From CAXBNB01 sp040222275 (GTDB taxonomy: Bacteria; Bacteroidota; Bacteroidia; Cytophagales; Cyclobacteriaceae): DNA of 64,000 bases. The stretch spans positions 1-64,000 of the forward strand of contig JAVKDJ010000061.1 in NCBI GenBank assembly GCA_040222275.1. Direction: 5' to 3'. The translations under genes and the position numbers were made by a program. How positions within the stretch are numbered: the first letter of the stretch is position 1; each line of letters opens with the position of its first letter. The notes beneath the pieces are model-generated. The model had not been told where the DNA came from and ran no database searches. It saw only the letters and a program-made list of their open reading frames with translations. This document shows, in pieces, positions 44,989 to 53,067 of the stretch.

Positions 44989-46296
44989 TTAACCTCCGAA
45001 ATCGTCAAACGATACATTTTCATCGGGCACACCCCAATCATCACACATTTTCAAAACTGCCGAGTTCATCATTGGAGGCCCGCAGAAGTAGAATTCGATA
45101 TCTTCCGGAGCTTCATGCTTTTTCAATTGCTGGTCGATTACAGCATTGTGCACAAAACCAAGGAATCCATCACCCTCTGCATCGTCCATCGATTTTTTCT
45201 CTACCCAATTGTCCTCCGGCAATGGATCGGACAGTACTACATAAAACTTGAAATTAGGAAATTCTTTTTCGATGTTCTTAAAATCTTCAATATAAAAAAG
45301 CTCCCTTTTTGATCGGCCACCATACCAGTAGGTTACTTTTCTTCCGGTTTTTAGGGTATGGAAAAGGTGGAAAAGGTGCGATCTCATTGGCGCCATTCCT
45401 GCTCCTCCCCCTATGTAAATCATTTCTGACTGTGTCTCTTTTATAAAGAACTCCCCATAAGGACCAGAGATCGTTACTTTATCACCTGGTTTTCTAGAGA
45501 AAACATAAGATGAGCAAATTCCAGGGTTCACATCCATCCAGGCGTTTTTGCTCCTGTCCCATGGTGGGGTAGCAATCCTAATGGTCAACATTACGATATT
45601 GCCCTCTGCAGGATGGTTGGCCATAGAATATGCACGGAAGATTGGCTCGTCATTCTTCATTTTCAGGTCCCACAATCCAAACTTATCCCAATCTTCTTTG
45701 AATTTATCCGGGCCAGCTGGATCGCTAGGATCAGGACTGATGTCTATGTCTTTGTAGTCCACCTCACATTTGGGCACATCGATCTGGATGTATCCACCAG
45801 CCTGGAAATCAAGTATTTCACCGGGTGGCAGCCTTACGATGAAGGCTTTGATGAATGTTGCTACGTTGAAATTGGAAATTACCTCACATTCCCATTTTTT
45901 GATCCCAAATATTTCTTCAGGAATCTCAATGTTCATGTCTTCTTTTACTTTCACCTGACAGGAAAGCCTTACTTTTTCCTTCTGCTCAGTTCGGCTTAAG
46001 TGCCCCACTTCTGTTGGCAACACATCACCACCACCATCCAGTACTTTACACTTACACATGGCACAGGTACCACCACCTCCACAAGCTGAGGGAAGAAAGA
46101 TTTTCTGGCCACCGAGGGTAGTCAGCAAGGTAGATCCCGCTGCTGCTGTTATTGGGTTTTCGGTATCACCGTTGATTGTGATTTTCACATCTCCGGATTG
46201 AACCAGCTTGGATTGGGCAAATAGCAGAATAAACACCAGTAGCAAAATCACCAATGTGAACGCTACTATAGATGTAATAATGATAAAAGAAGACAT
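44989..46296 (-). CDS. nqrF: Na+-translocating NADH:quinone reductase subunit F
   Basis: NqrF is the NADH-oxidising subunit of the sodium-pumping Na+-NQR complex. The 435-residue protein has one N-terminal membrane helix (about 5-27). A 2Fe-2S ferredoxin domain follows with C72, C78, C81 and C113 (CGGGGTCAMCKC and SCQVKV). The FAD/NADH-binding module has RAYSMANHP for FAD and GGGAGMAPMRSH for the nucleotide. The length is slightly over the usual 407-410. Subunits A-E would normally lie just upstream, but none is present in the adjacent gene space, and a non-coding gap and a radical SAM gene follow instead. Ends with a terminator. Confidence 0.95.
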   Translation of the reverse strand: MSSFIIITSIVAFTLVILLLVFILLFAQSKLVQSGDVKITINGDTENPITAAAGSTLLTTLGGQKIFLPSACGGGGTCAMCKCKVLDGGGDVLPTEVGHLSRTEQKEKVRLSCQVKVKEDMNIEIPEEIFGIKKWECEVISNFNVATFIKAFIVRLPPGEILDFQAGGYIQIDVPKCEVDYKDIDISPDPSDPAGPDKFKEDWDKFGLWDLKMKNDEPIFRAYSMANHPAEGNIVMLTIRIATPPWDRSKNAWMDVNPGICSSYVFSRKPGDKVTISGPYGEFFIKETQSEMIYIGGGAGMAPMRSHLFHLFHTLKTGRKVTYWYGGRSKRELFYIEDFKNIEKEFPNFKFYVVLSDPLPEDNWVEKKSMDDAEGDGFLGFVHNAVIDQQLKKHEAPEDIEFYFCGPPMMNSAVLKMCDDWGVPDENVSFDDFGG

Positions 46297-46336
46297 TTAT
46301 AAAAGAAGTTTATTTTTTGCTCATACAAATTTGGCA

Positions 46337-46365
46337 CAAATATAGTCCAATCTGCATCATTTCAA
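46337..46365 (-). promoter_or_regulatory. Promoter of nqrF
   Basis: On the minus strand this reads TTG, 18 bases, then TATATTTG, which matches the Bacteroidota -33/-7 arrangement. The -7 box ends 41 bases before the nqrF start. A dedicated promoter supports nqrF being transcribed on its own. Confidence 0.55.
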
Positions 46366-46632
46366 TAAGTTGATACTTTTTTTTAAGTCCAGGAATTGGG
46401 ATTCCTTGCGGCTCTATTCAAATCATTTAAAACCTACACCGCCGGGAGCAAACTCACGAAATTCTATCGAACAACATTTCGCTTCAAACTAGCTGAAAAT
46501 CTGGGCCTTGCTCTGAAGCAATCCCGGGTCATCAGAAACCTATTCGGGATGAAAATTGAAAGAAAATATGGATTCTGCTATAATTACATAATAGTCTTAT
46601 ACATAATTGATTAATGCAAATGGTGGATTTCT
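46366..46632. other. Intergenic region, no supported gene
   Basis: With the nqrF leader this forms a 336-base gap between divergently placed gene ends. A 72-codon frame at 46396-46614 starts with TTG and has no recognisable motif. No RNA fold or terminator is evident. Confidence 0.45.
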
Positions 46633-47661
46633 TCAAAAAGGCATCAATTCTTTCCAGGTGCCCTTCATTCTATTGTACTTGACAGTGCTTTTGAAAGCAT
46701 TCCACCAGTATTTATTAAGCTCAACCGCAAAAGATGGCTGCATGTAGCAATTGATGGTACAGCCCTCACATGCAGGCAGTTTTCCTTCCATTGCTACTAT
46801 ATTCTGCACTTCACTGCTTTTATAAAGGCGGTACAATTCATCTTTTATTGGGAACGCCTTTTCCCCTAAATGATAACAAGGTAAGATCAATTCATTGTCA
46901 GGACCGATAACAATGGTCGTGCTTGCCGCCTTGCACACCGGATTGGCTGTTTGATTTCCCCCATTCAGCCTTAGGTCTATAAAGGCCTCATTCAAATATA
47001 CGTATGGTTTTTTGCTCCATGCCCTCAAACGTTCAAGGGTACCTACCGATAGGGTTGTGCCCGTATCCACCTGATTATACTCAAAGGCAGGGTTTAGGAT
47101 CAGCACTAGGTTGTTGGGCAAACATATCTGCTCATACACCTTTTCTATTTCGCTGACATTATGGTTGAAAACGGTAAACAACACATCAGGCCTTTCTTTC
47201 AACTTCCTGGCTACTTTAATACTTTCCATTACAAAATCGAAGCATTTCACACCTCTCATGTCATCATGCACCTGTCCGTCTGATGAGTCAAGTGAAAAAT
47301 GCAACATATCTATCTTGCCTTTCAGCCTCTCTGCGAGTTTTGGATACAATAGACAATTGGTAGTGAGTGTTGTGATGAAGCCTAGCTTTTTTGCCTCATC
47401 GAGCAACTGATCTATTTCCCTGTGAAGCAAAGGTTCCCCTCCCGTAAAATCAATCACTTTTACACCCAACCGCTTCAGGTCCAATAGGTTTTTCCTTGCA
47501 GTATCAAGCGAAACATAGGGTGATGGCTTTTCCCAAATATCACAAAACCCACATTTGGCATTACACCTGTATGTCACATAGTAGTTGCACAATATGGGAT
47601 GGTTGACTATTCTCAAAATATTACGTTCCTGGTGTTTGGAATACTGCCGAATCGAAAACAA
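46633..47661 (-). CDS. Radical SAM protein with C-terminal cysteine cluster
   Basis: This member of the MoaA/NifB/PqqE-like radical SAM family has up to 342 residues. The cluster-binding motif CxxxCxxC is seen in RCNAKCGFCDIW at about residues 33-40, followed by DFTGGEPLLHREI (the GGEP motif that contacts SAM). The C-terminus has CEGCTINCYM (about residue 300), a shortened SPASM-like cluster site. Such enzymes modify peptides or lipids by radical chemistry; the substrate is unknown. The start is doubtful: the TTG at 47661 overlaps the SnoaL-like gene by 41 bases, while another TTG at 47616 begins just after that gene and leaves the domain intact. No precursor-peptide gene is evident nearby. 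Confidence 0.85.
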   Translation of the reverse strand: MFSIRQYSKHQERNILRIVNHPILCNYYVTYRCNAKCGFCDIWEKPSPYVSLDTARKNLLDLKRLGVKVIDFTGGEPLLHREIDQLLDEAKKLGFITTLTTNCLLYPKLAERLKGKIDMLHFSLDSSDGQVHDDMRGVKCFDFVMESIKVARKLKERPDVLFTVFNHNVSEIEKVYEQICLPNNLVLILNPAFEYNQVDTGTTLSVGTLERLRAWSKKPYVYLNEAFIDLRLNGGNQTANPVCKAASTTIVIGPDNELILPCYHLGEKAFPIKDELYRLYKSSEVQNIVAMEGKLPACEGCTINCYMQPSFAVELNKYWWNAFKSTVKYNRMKGTWKELMPF

Positions 47662-47968
47662 GCAATATCTCGGATATCTTATTCCCTTTGGTTTGAAAAA
47701 CCTGGGCCATCGTAGTGGATATTCCCGGTTTTTCGAATGAATAAATCAGACATGCCGAACTGTTATCCTCGTACTCCTGTAGTATTTTGTATCTAAATCC
47801 AACCGGAGGATCGCTGGCCATGGTTCGGATATAATCATCGGCACAATCCGACTGAAAAAAAGGCCCACGGAACTTCAGGTCATCTGCAAGGATATCCACG
47901 AGCCTTTCCATCTGAGGTGAGTCAAACACAATATCCATATAAAGCCTGGCCAATTCGAGTGGTTTCAT
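47621..47968 (-). CDS. SnoaL/NTF2-like fold protein
   Basis: From the ATG at 47968 this is a 115-residue protein with the cone-shaped alpha+beta SnoaL/NTF2-like pattern: an N-terminal helix (LELARLYMDIVFDSPQMERLVDILADDLKFRGPF), then curved strands ending SEILLVFD. The family includes isomerases, hydrolases and small-molecule-binding proteins, and no specific catalytic residue can be claimed. It lies directly upstream of the radical SAM gene on the same strand, so they are probably co-transcribed. A GTG seven codons earlier is an alternative start. Confidence 0.75.
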   Translation of the reverse strand: MKPLELARLYMDIVFDSPQMERLVDILADDLKFRGPFFQSDCADDYIRTMASDPPVGFRYKILQEYEDNSSACLIYSFEKPGISTTMAQVFQTKGNKISEILLVFDSAVFQTPGT

Positions 47969-48038
47969 TTCTACTGAGTCATAGAGCACTGGTGTAAAAA
48001 TAAAGCAGGGTACCGCCTAATCATATTTCAAATGGAAT

Positions 48039-48046
48039 TAATTTTG
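48039..48046 (+). promoter_or_regulatory. Candidate -7 box of pyrF
   Basis: TAATTTTG matches TAnnTTTG and ends 4 bases before the ATG at 48051. The transcript would be leaderless or nearly so. Confidence 0.5.
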
Positions 48047-48050
48047 GCGC

Positions 48051-48863
48051 ATGACTAAAGCAGAGCTCTTCGAGCAAATAAAGACCAAACAATCCTTCCT
48101 GTGTGTAGGCCTGGATACAGATATCAACAAAATACCACCCCACCTTCTTGATACTGAAGACCCCATTTTTGAATTCAACAAGCAAATCATAGATGCTACC
48201 AGTGCATATGCCATTGCCTACAAGCCCAATATTGCTTTTTATGAAGCCATGGGTGCCAAAGGCTGGGAGTCGCTGGAAAAAACGATCAACTATATACCTG
48301 ACAATATATTTACCATAGCCGATGCGAAGCGTGGCGACATTGGCAACACTTCGTCGCTGTATGCGAGGGCTTTTTTTGATAAAATGAATTTCGATTCGGT
48401 AACAGTAGCCCCATATATGGGCGTGGATTCGGTTTCTCCCTTTCTGGCTTTTGAAGGCAAATGGGTAATACTGCTCGCAGTAACATCCAATGAAGGAGGC
48501 AAAGATTTTCAGTTTTTGGAGGCTGATGGCAAACCGCTCTACCAACATGTATTGGAAAAATCAAGCCAATGGGGCAATGCTGACAGCCTGATGTTTGTAG
48601 TGGGTGCTACCCGCCCGGAATACCTCACGGATATTCGAAAGACCATTCCCAATCACTTTCTACTCGTGCCCGGTATCGGTGCGCAAGGGGGCGATCTGGA
48701 AGAAGTATGCAAATACGGCATGAACGACCACTGCGGGCTCATCGTGAATTCTGCACGTGGTATTATCTACAAAAGCAACGGTGAAGATTTCGCTGAAGTA
48801 GCCGGGCAGGAAGCCCACAAACTGCAACAAGAAATGAAAGTGATGCTGGAGAGGTATTTATGA
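48051..48863 (+). CDS. pyrF: Orotidine-5'-phosphate decarboxylase (class 2)
   Basis: PyrF carries out the last step of UMP synthesis, decarboxylating OMP. The 270-residue protein belongs to the longer class 2 (PyrF/UMPS-like) group. The family motifs are FLCVGLDTDINKIP near the start, AYKPNIAFYEA, and the catalytic DAKRGDIGNTSS with its lysine at about residue 90. The C-terminal LVPGIGAQGGDLEE and NSARGIIY strands hold the phosphate. It is a single gene convergent with the LutC gene, 10 bases apart. The other pyrimidine genes are not in the window. Confidence 0.96.
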   Translation: MTKAELFEQIKTKQSFLCVGLDTDINKIPPHLLDTEDPIFEFNKQIIDATSAYAIAYKPNIAFYEAMGAKGWESLEKTINYIPDNIFTIADAKRGDIGNTSSLYARAFFDKMNFDSVTVAPYMGVDSVSPFLAFEGKWVILLAVTSNEGGKDFQFLEADGKPLYQHVLEKSSQWGNADSLMFVVGATRPEYLTDIRKTIPNHFLLVPGIGAQGGDLEEVCKYGMNDHCGLIVNSARGIIYKSNGEDFAEVAGQEAHKLQQEMKVMLERYL

Positions 48864-48873
48864 ATCGGGAAAC

Positions 48874-49458
48874 CTAGACCAAAACAACCAAATGAGACAA
48901 TGCTCCATGAGCACCGATGACCAGATTTTGTTCAATATCTCCTGTCTTTGATGGCCCGGCGAGAAATGTCCCAAACCCAGTTTCCGTGTTTCCAATTTTT
49001 TGGTAAGCATGGTGCATGGTGGGTACAATTGATGTTTGTTTTAGAATTACAATGGTGTGCTCCACTATAAATGGCAAAATCCTTAACCCTTGTATTATCT
49101 GGTCATCTACCCACACAGCTCCATTTTCAGCAACACCGACCTGAGCCTTGAAAATGACCACCTTTGTGTCTTTGTAATTTTTAGCATCGGCATCCAAAAC
49201 ATTACCCTCCTGGTAAACTTCCAAAACCCCGGCTATGTCCACATAACTTTTGCCTGCTACTTCTTCCAACAAGACTTCATTTAAATTATGTTCGTCACTT
49301 GCCAACACGTACTTACCACTATTAGCCGCAAGGCTTGAACAAAAACGTTCGAGAGTATCCTCTCTTTCATCAACCAGGAATGATGACAAATCTATCGTCC
49401 CGTCAAAGGAAGGTTTGTTTTCCCTGATCCTATTCAATATGGAGGTTTTACTGCTCAT
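48874..49458 (-). CDS. lutC: LutC-like LUD-domain protein (lactate oxidation)
   Basis: LutC is the third part of the LutABC L-lactate oxidase complex, which converts L-lactate to pyruvate in many bacteria. The 194-residue protein is a single LUD domain, with the family's GVAENGAVWVDD strand and the late GTFLAGPSKTGDIEQNLVIGAHGA segment (GPSxTADIE in the family). It overlaps the end of lutB by 11 bases, so it is translationally linked. It is the last gene of the operon starting with the GH29 fusion. Confidence 0.92.
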   Translation of the reverse strand: MSSKTSILNRIRENKPSFDGTIDLSSFLVDEREDTLERFCSSLAANSGKYVLASDEHNLNEVLLEEVAGKSYVDIAGVLEVYQEGNVLDADAKNYKDTKVVIFKAQVGVAENGAVWVDDQIIQGLRILPFIVEHTIVILKQTSIVPTMHHAYQKIGNTETGFGTFLAGPSKTGDIEQNLVIGAHGALSHLVVLV

Positions 49459-50818
49459 TTTTCTTGCGGTTTTTGATGTACCAATGTCTAAAGTTGCTTT
49501 GAGGCAGATTGGGAAAATCTCTTTGCCTACCCCAGGTATTCCATTTATTATAAACCATCCATCCGGGTAAGTATTTCAATAAAAACCGGGCTAGCCAGCC
49601 CAGTTTGTCAAAAACCCTTGCGTTGCTGAGCACTCCTGAAGCCATGCGCATTGTACTTTGTTTGATTCTGTCAGGGTGCTCTTTCATGACAACCTGACGC
49701 CATTTGTACAGCTGCTGGTGAATGTCTATTTTGACCGGGCACACATCACTACATGACCCACAAAGGGTGGAGGCAAATGGTAAACCTGAATATTTTTTCA
49801 AATCGACATTGGGAGACAATATGGAACCTATTGGGCCAGGTATCACACTGCCATAGCTATGGCCGCCACTCCGGCGATAAACAGGGCATGTATTCAAACA
49901 GGCACTGCACCTTATACACTTCAGTGAGTTTCTGAAATCAGGCCTGCCCAAATGTCTGGAACGGCCATTATCCACGATAACCACATGCATTTCCTGGTCC
50001 GGTCTTGGTTTGAAAAAATGAGACGAATATGAGGTGATTGACTGCCCACTCGCGCTGCGTGCCAGCAACCGGAGAAAGACCCCCAGATGCTCAAGTTTCG
50101 GTATAATTTTTTCCACACCCATACAAGCGATATGGACTGGGGTAAGATGAACCCCCATGTCCGCATTGCCTTCATTGGTGCACACCACAACCCCACCCGA
50201 TTCGGCAATGGCAAAATTGACACCTGTAAGACCGGCATCTGCATTCAGAAATTTATCCCTGAGATGAACCCGTGCGGCATTGGTCAGGTATTGAGGATCG
50301 CCGTTGGATGGCGTGGTTCCCATTGTCTGTTGAAAAAGCTCGTCTATCTCCTCCTTCTTTTTGTGGATGGCAGGAGCGGTAATGTGGCTGGGCCCTTCGC
50401 CAGCTAGTTGAATGATCCTTTCCCCCAGATCTGTGTCAATTACCTCAATGCCACGCTGTTCGAGGTATGGATTCATGTGACACTCTTCAGTCAGCATAGA
50501 TTTACTCTTCACCAGGGTTTTGACCGAATGCCGTTGAAGAATACTGTGGACAATTTGATTGTGCTCCTCAGCATCTTCCGCCCAATGTACTTGAACCCCA
50601 TTAGCCAGGGCATTCTTTTCAAACTCCTCCAGGTAAATATCCAGTTTGGAGAGTACATCCAGTTTGATTTGGGAAGCAGCCTCCCTCAAATCTTCCCATT
50701 GGGAAATTTTAGCCACTCCCTTATCCCTGTTAGACCGCATAAACCATACGGCCTTGTCGTGCCAATCGACCCGCTTTTCGTCTTTATTAAACTCCGCTGC
50801 TGCTTTAGAATGTGTCAA
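49448..50818 (-). CDS. lutB: LutB-like iron-sulfur LUD protein (lactate oxidation)
   Basis: LutB couples a LUD domain (about residues 60-290) to a ferredoxin-like domain. Two 4Fe-4S sites are visible: C301, C304, C307 and C311 in CIRCSACLNTCP, then C353, C356, C360 in LCGSCSDVCP. The length of 456 matches the family. It passes electrons during L-lactate oxidation together with LutA and LutC. Its start overlaps the lutA stop by 4 bases, and its end overlaps lutC, so the three products should be made in fixed ratio. Confidence 0.94.
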   Translation of the reverse strand: MTHSKAAAEFNKDEKRVDWHDKAVWFMRSNRDKGVAKISQWEDLREAASQIKLDVLSKLDIYLEEFEKNALANGVQVHWAEDAEEHNQIVHSILQRHSVKTLVKSKSMLTEECHMNPYLEQRGIEVIDTDLGERIIQLAGEGPSHITAPAIHKKKEEIDELFQQTMGTTPSNGDPQYLTNAARVHLRDKFLNADAGLTGVNFAIAESGGVVVCTNEGNADMGVHLTPVHIACMGVEKIIPKLEHLGVFLRLLARSASGQSITSYSSHFFKPRPDQEMHVVIVDNGRSRHLGRPDFRNSLKCIRCSACLNTCPVYRRSGGHSYGSVIPGPIGSILSPNVDLKKYSGLPFASTLCGSCSDVCPVKIDIHQQLYKWRQVVMKEHPDRIKQSTMRMASGVLSNARVFDKLGWLARFLLKYLPGWMVYNKWNTWGRQRDFPNLPQSNFRHWYIKNRKKNEQ

Positions 50819-51552
50819 TTTTGGCTATTTAAGATTTCAGCCACATGCACTACCCGTATGGCCAGTTTATTTCTTTTGATTATTCCTTCCATGTGCATCA
50901 GGCACGACATATCCCCTCCTGTGACCACCTCCACACCTTGTGCTATATGGTCATTTACCCGGTCTTTGCCCATTTTTACAGACACTGCCTCCTCGGCTAT
51001 GGCAAAGGTTCCCCCAAAGCCACAGCACTCGTCTCCCCGGCCAAGTGCAACCAACTCTATCTCTTTTACCTTGGTAAGCTGCGAATGAATGAATGAAAAT
51101 GGTTCTCCCACCGTCTCGCTGCTCTTGCCAAGCCTCAGCCCCCTCAGCCCATGACAGCTCTGGTGTATCCCTACTTTATGGGGAAAGGATGCGCCAACTT
51201 CGGGATCGCCCAGCACATTGGTGATGAAATCGCACAGTTCGTAGGTATTGTTCCTCACATGGCTCACTTCCTCCGATTGCCCTATGATATCGAAGTGGTG
51301 CCGGACATGATAGGCACAACTGCCCGATGGGGTAACAATGGCATCAAAAGATTTAAAATTTCTTACAAAATGACTGTAGGAATCCTTTGAAAAGCATTCA
51401 AACCCCGAGTTTGCCATGGGCTGACCACAACATGTCTGCTGTTGGGGATAGCAAACCTCAACGTTTAACTTTTCCAACAGCTCCAAAGTAGCCACACCTA
51501 CCTGAGGGTAAAACTGATCGATATAACAGGGTATAAACAGACCTACTTTCAC
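50815..51552 (-). CDS. lutA: LutA-like Fe-S oxidoreductase (lactate oxidation)
   Basis: This 245-residue protein has two cysteine-rich CCG domains, as in LutA, GlcF and HdrB: TCCGQPMANSGF near residue 41 and ECCGFGGTFA near residue 175, each preceded by a further cysteine-containing stretch (FIPCYIDQF and HQSCHGLR). It is the subunit thought to handle electron flow in L-lactate oxidation. It lies 32 bases after the Gfo/Idh/MocA gene on the same strand, which places lactate oxidation inside a sugar operon. Confidence 0.94.
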   Translation of the reverse strand: MKVGLFIPCYIDQFYPQVGVATLELLEKLNVEVCYPQQQTCCGQPMANSGFECFSKDSYSHFVRNFKSFDAIVTPSGSCAYHVRHHFDIIGQSEEVSHVRNNTYELCDFITNVLGDPEVGASFPHKVGIHQSCHGLRGLRLGKSSETVGEPFSFIHSQLTKVKEIELVALGRGDECCGFGGTFAIAEEAVSVKMGKDRVNDHIAQGVEVVTGGDMSCLMHMEGIIKRNKLAIRVVHVAEILNSQN

Positions 51553-51584
51553 TGGGTACTTATTTAATGTTTTCTATTAAAGAA

Positions 51585-52625
51585 CTATCGTCCATCGCTG
51601 CATTGATAACACTTCTCCACTACCTCCATTGTGTGGATTGCGTCTTCAACAGCGTTTACAAACCTGTAAGAGGGGTTTTCCATTTTATGAAGCAAACCGG
51701 CCATTGGGCCGATAAAGGCATCTGGGAACCACGAACCCCGGATCTCTTTTTTTCTCCATCCTTTTCCATCCTCAAGACATATATATTCAAACTCATCGGG
51801 CCGCCCTTCGGGGTAATTGAGGTTCAATCCCATAGTCAATTTGATAGCGCCTTTTGTGCCTTCAAATTTCACATACGACTCCTGATGTTTGGTACCAAAC
51901 TCGTGCCCATGATTGGTATTGATATTGGCCCTGATCATATCCCCATAGTCCATGATAATGGATGAGCGCGTACTGGCCAGTTCTTTCATTTTCGGGTGTT
52001 TGTTGGTCAAAGCAAATACCCTTTCCGGGTTACCAAAAAAATACCGGATCAAATCGATGTAGTGAATACTGTTGTATAAAATTTCCATTCGGGGGAGCTT
52101 GTACAGAAATTCCCAGAGGTGCCATGGTGTAAGCACATTGACCCGGATATCTATGTCGTGCAAATCGCCAATCAGCCCCTCGTCAATTATTTTCCTCGCC
52201 TCCACAATATAGGGGGCATGACGTAGCTGGAAATTAATACCTGCCACAAGGTTCTTAGTGCGGCACAGAGCCAATATTTCTTTTGCCTGACTCAAATCGT
52301 CTCCCATAGGCTTTTGAATGAGTACCCCACTTTCATCCGGCAGTTGGTTTAGCACCGGCAAGATGGCTGATGCCGGTAAAGCCATGTCAAAGACACACTG
52401 TTTTTTTACTGCCAACCCGATAAGGTCATCCAACTTGTTGCAAACCACAGAAATGCCAAATTTGTTGGCCAGAGTTGTCGCTTTTTGGGCGTTCAGGTCG
52501 TAAATGCCCTGCACGTCAAAACCAGCCTTTTTATAGGCAGGCAAATGTGCATCGCCCACTATGCCCCCGGCCCCAATAATGACGATGGGTCTAAGTGTCT
52601 GCACCTTTTCAATTGATTCTTTCAT
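51585..52625 (-). CDS. Gfo/Idh/MocA family oxidoreductase
   Basis: This 346-residue NAD(P)-dependent dehydrogenase has an N-terminal Rossmann fold (VIIGAGGIVGDAHLPAYKKAG, about residues 14-34), the QKPMGDDL motif with the catalytic lysine, and a C-terminal beta-sheet domain with HYIDLIRYFFG. The family oxidises or reduces sugars and inositols. No signal peptide is present, so it works in the cytoplasm. In this operon a role as a fucose or rhamnose dehydrogenase, or as a later pathway step, is plausible but unproved. It lies 26 bases after the mutarotase gene and 32 before lutA. Confidence 0.9.
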   Translation of the reverse strand: MKESIEKVQTLRPIVIIGAGGIVGDAHLPAYKKAGFDVQGIYDLNAQKATTLANKFGISVVCNKLDDLIGLAVKKQCVFDMALPASAILPVLNQLPDESGVLIQKPMGDDLSQAKEILALCRTKNLVAGINFQLRHAPYIVEARKIIDEGLIGDLHDIDIRVNVLTPWHLWEFLYKLPRMEILYNSIHYIDLIRYFFGNPERVFALTNKHPKMKELASTRSSIIMDYGDMIRANINTNHGHEFGTKHQESYVKFEGTKGAIKLTMGLNLNYPEGRPDEFEYICLEDGKGWRKKEIRGSWFPDAFIGPMAGLLHKMENPSYRFVNAVEDAIHTMEVVEKCYQCSDGR

Positions 52626-52651
52626 GCTTATTTCTTTGGGTAAATCAGGTA

Positions 52652-53056
52652 TTAATCATGGTGAAATACTTCGTCCATGCTGGCCCACCACTCTCCATGT
52701 TTCCTGGTCTCCAAGGGCTGCTGACAAGGATCGGTCTCTTTCCACCACCGGCGGGTGGTTGAATCCTCGGCCATACGAGCCATGTCACCTTTAAAATCAT
52801 TCCCTGTGTATTCGAAGTAGCCAAACAAGTAGTCATCTTTGAGATAAATGGAATAGTTGCGAATATTGTTTTTGGTAATCTGGTCCAAAACACCCGGCCA
52901 TGGGTTGGCATGCAATTCTTTGTAATAATCCAACTTTTCCGGTTTTACCTTTATCACCCATCCGTACCTTTTTACCTGGTCTTTCTCCTGCGTCGAGCCA
53001 CATGCTACAGTAATGGCCAACAGGGTTATTAACATTAGTTTAGTTAGAGATTTCAT
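52652..53056 (-). CDS. Lipoprotein sugar mutarotase (RhaM/COG3254 family)
   Basis: RhaM-type mutarotases interconvert anomers of L-rhamnose or L-fucose. The 134-residue protein has the family core: RYGWVIKVKPEKLDYYKELHANPWPGV, with the catalytic histidine in ELHANPWP, and the conserved FGYFEYTG strand and RWWKETDPCQQ block. Unusually it begins with a lipoprotein signal peptide (KLMLITLLAITVACGS, cysteine at about residue 19), whereas the well-known family members are cytoplasmic. A periplasmic site, ahead of the transporter, is implied. It lies 11 bases after the symporter gene and 26 before the oxidoreductase gene. Confidence 0.9.
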   Translation of the reverse strand: MKSLTKLMLITLLAITVACGSTQEKDQVKRYGWVIKVKPEKLDYYKELHANPWPGVLDQITKNNIRNYSIYLKDDYLFGYFEYTGNDFKGDMARMAEDSTTRRWWKETDPCQQPLETRKHGEWWASMDEVFHHD

Positions 53057-53067
53057 CGTTTATCGTT

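Noticed and set aside
46396..46614. 72-codon frame between nqrF and the radical SAM gene
   Set aside because: It begins with TTG, has no family signature and no clear promoter; not supported as a gene.
47614..47661. 41-base overlap between the SnoaL-like and radical SAM genes as a sign of coupling
   Set aside because: The overlap depends on a TTG at 47661; an in-frame TTG at 47616 removes it, so it may be an artefact of start choice.
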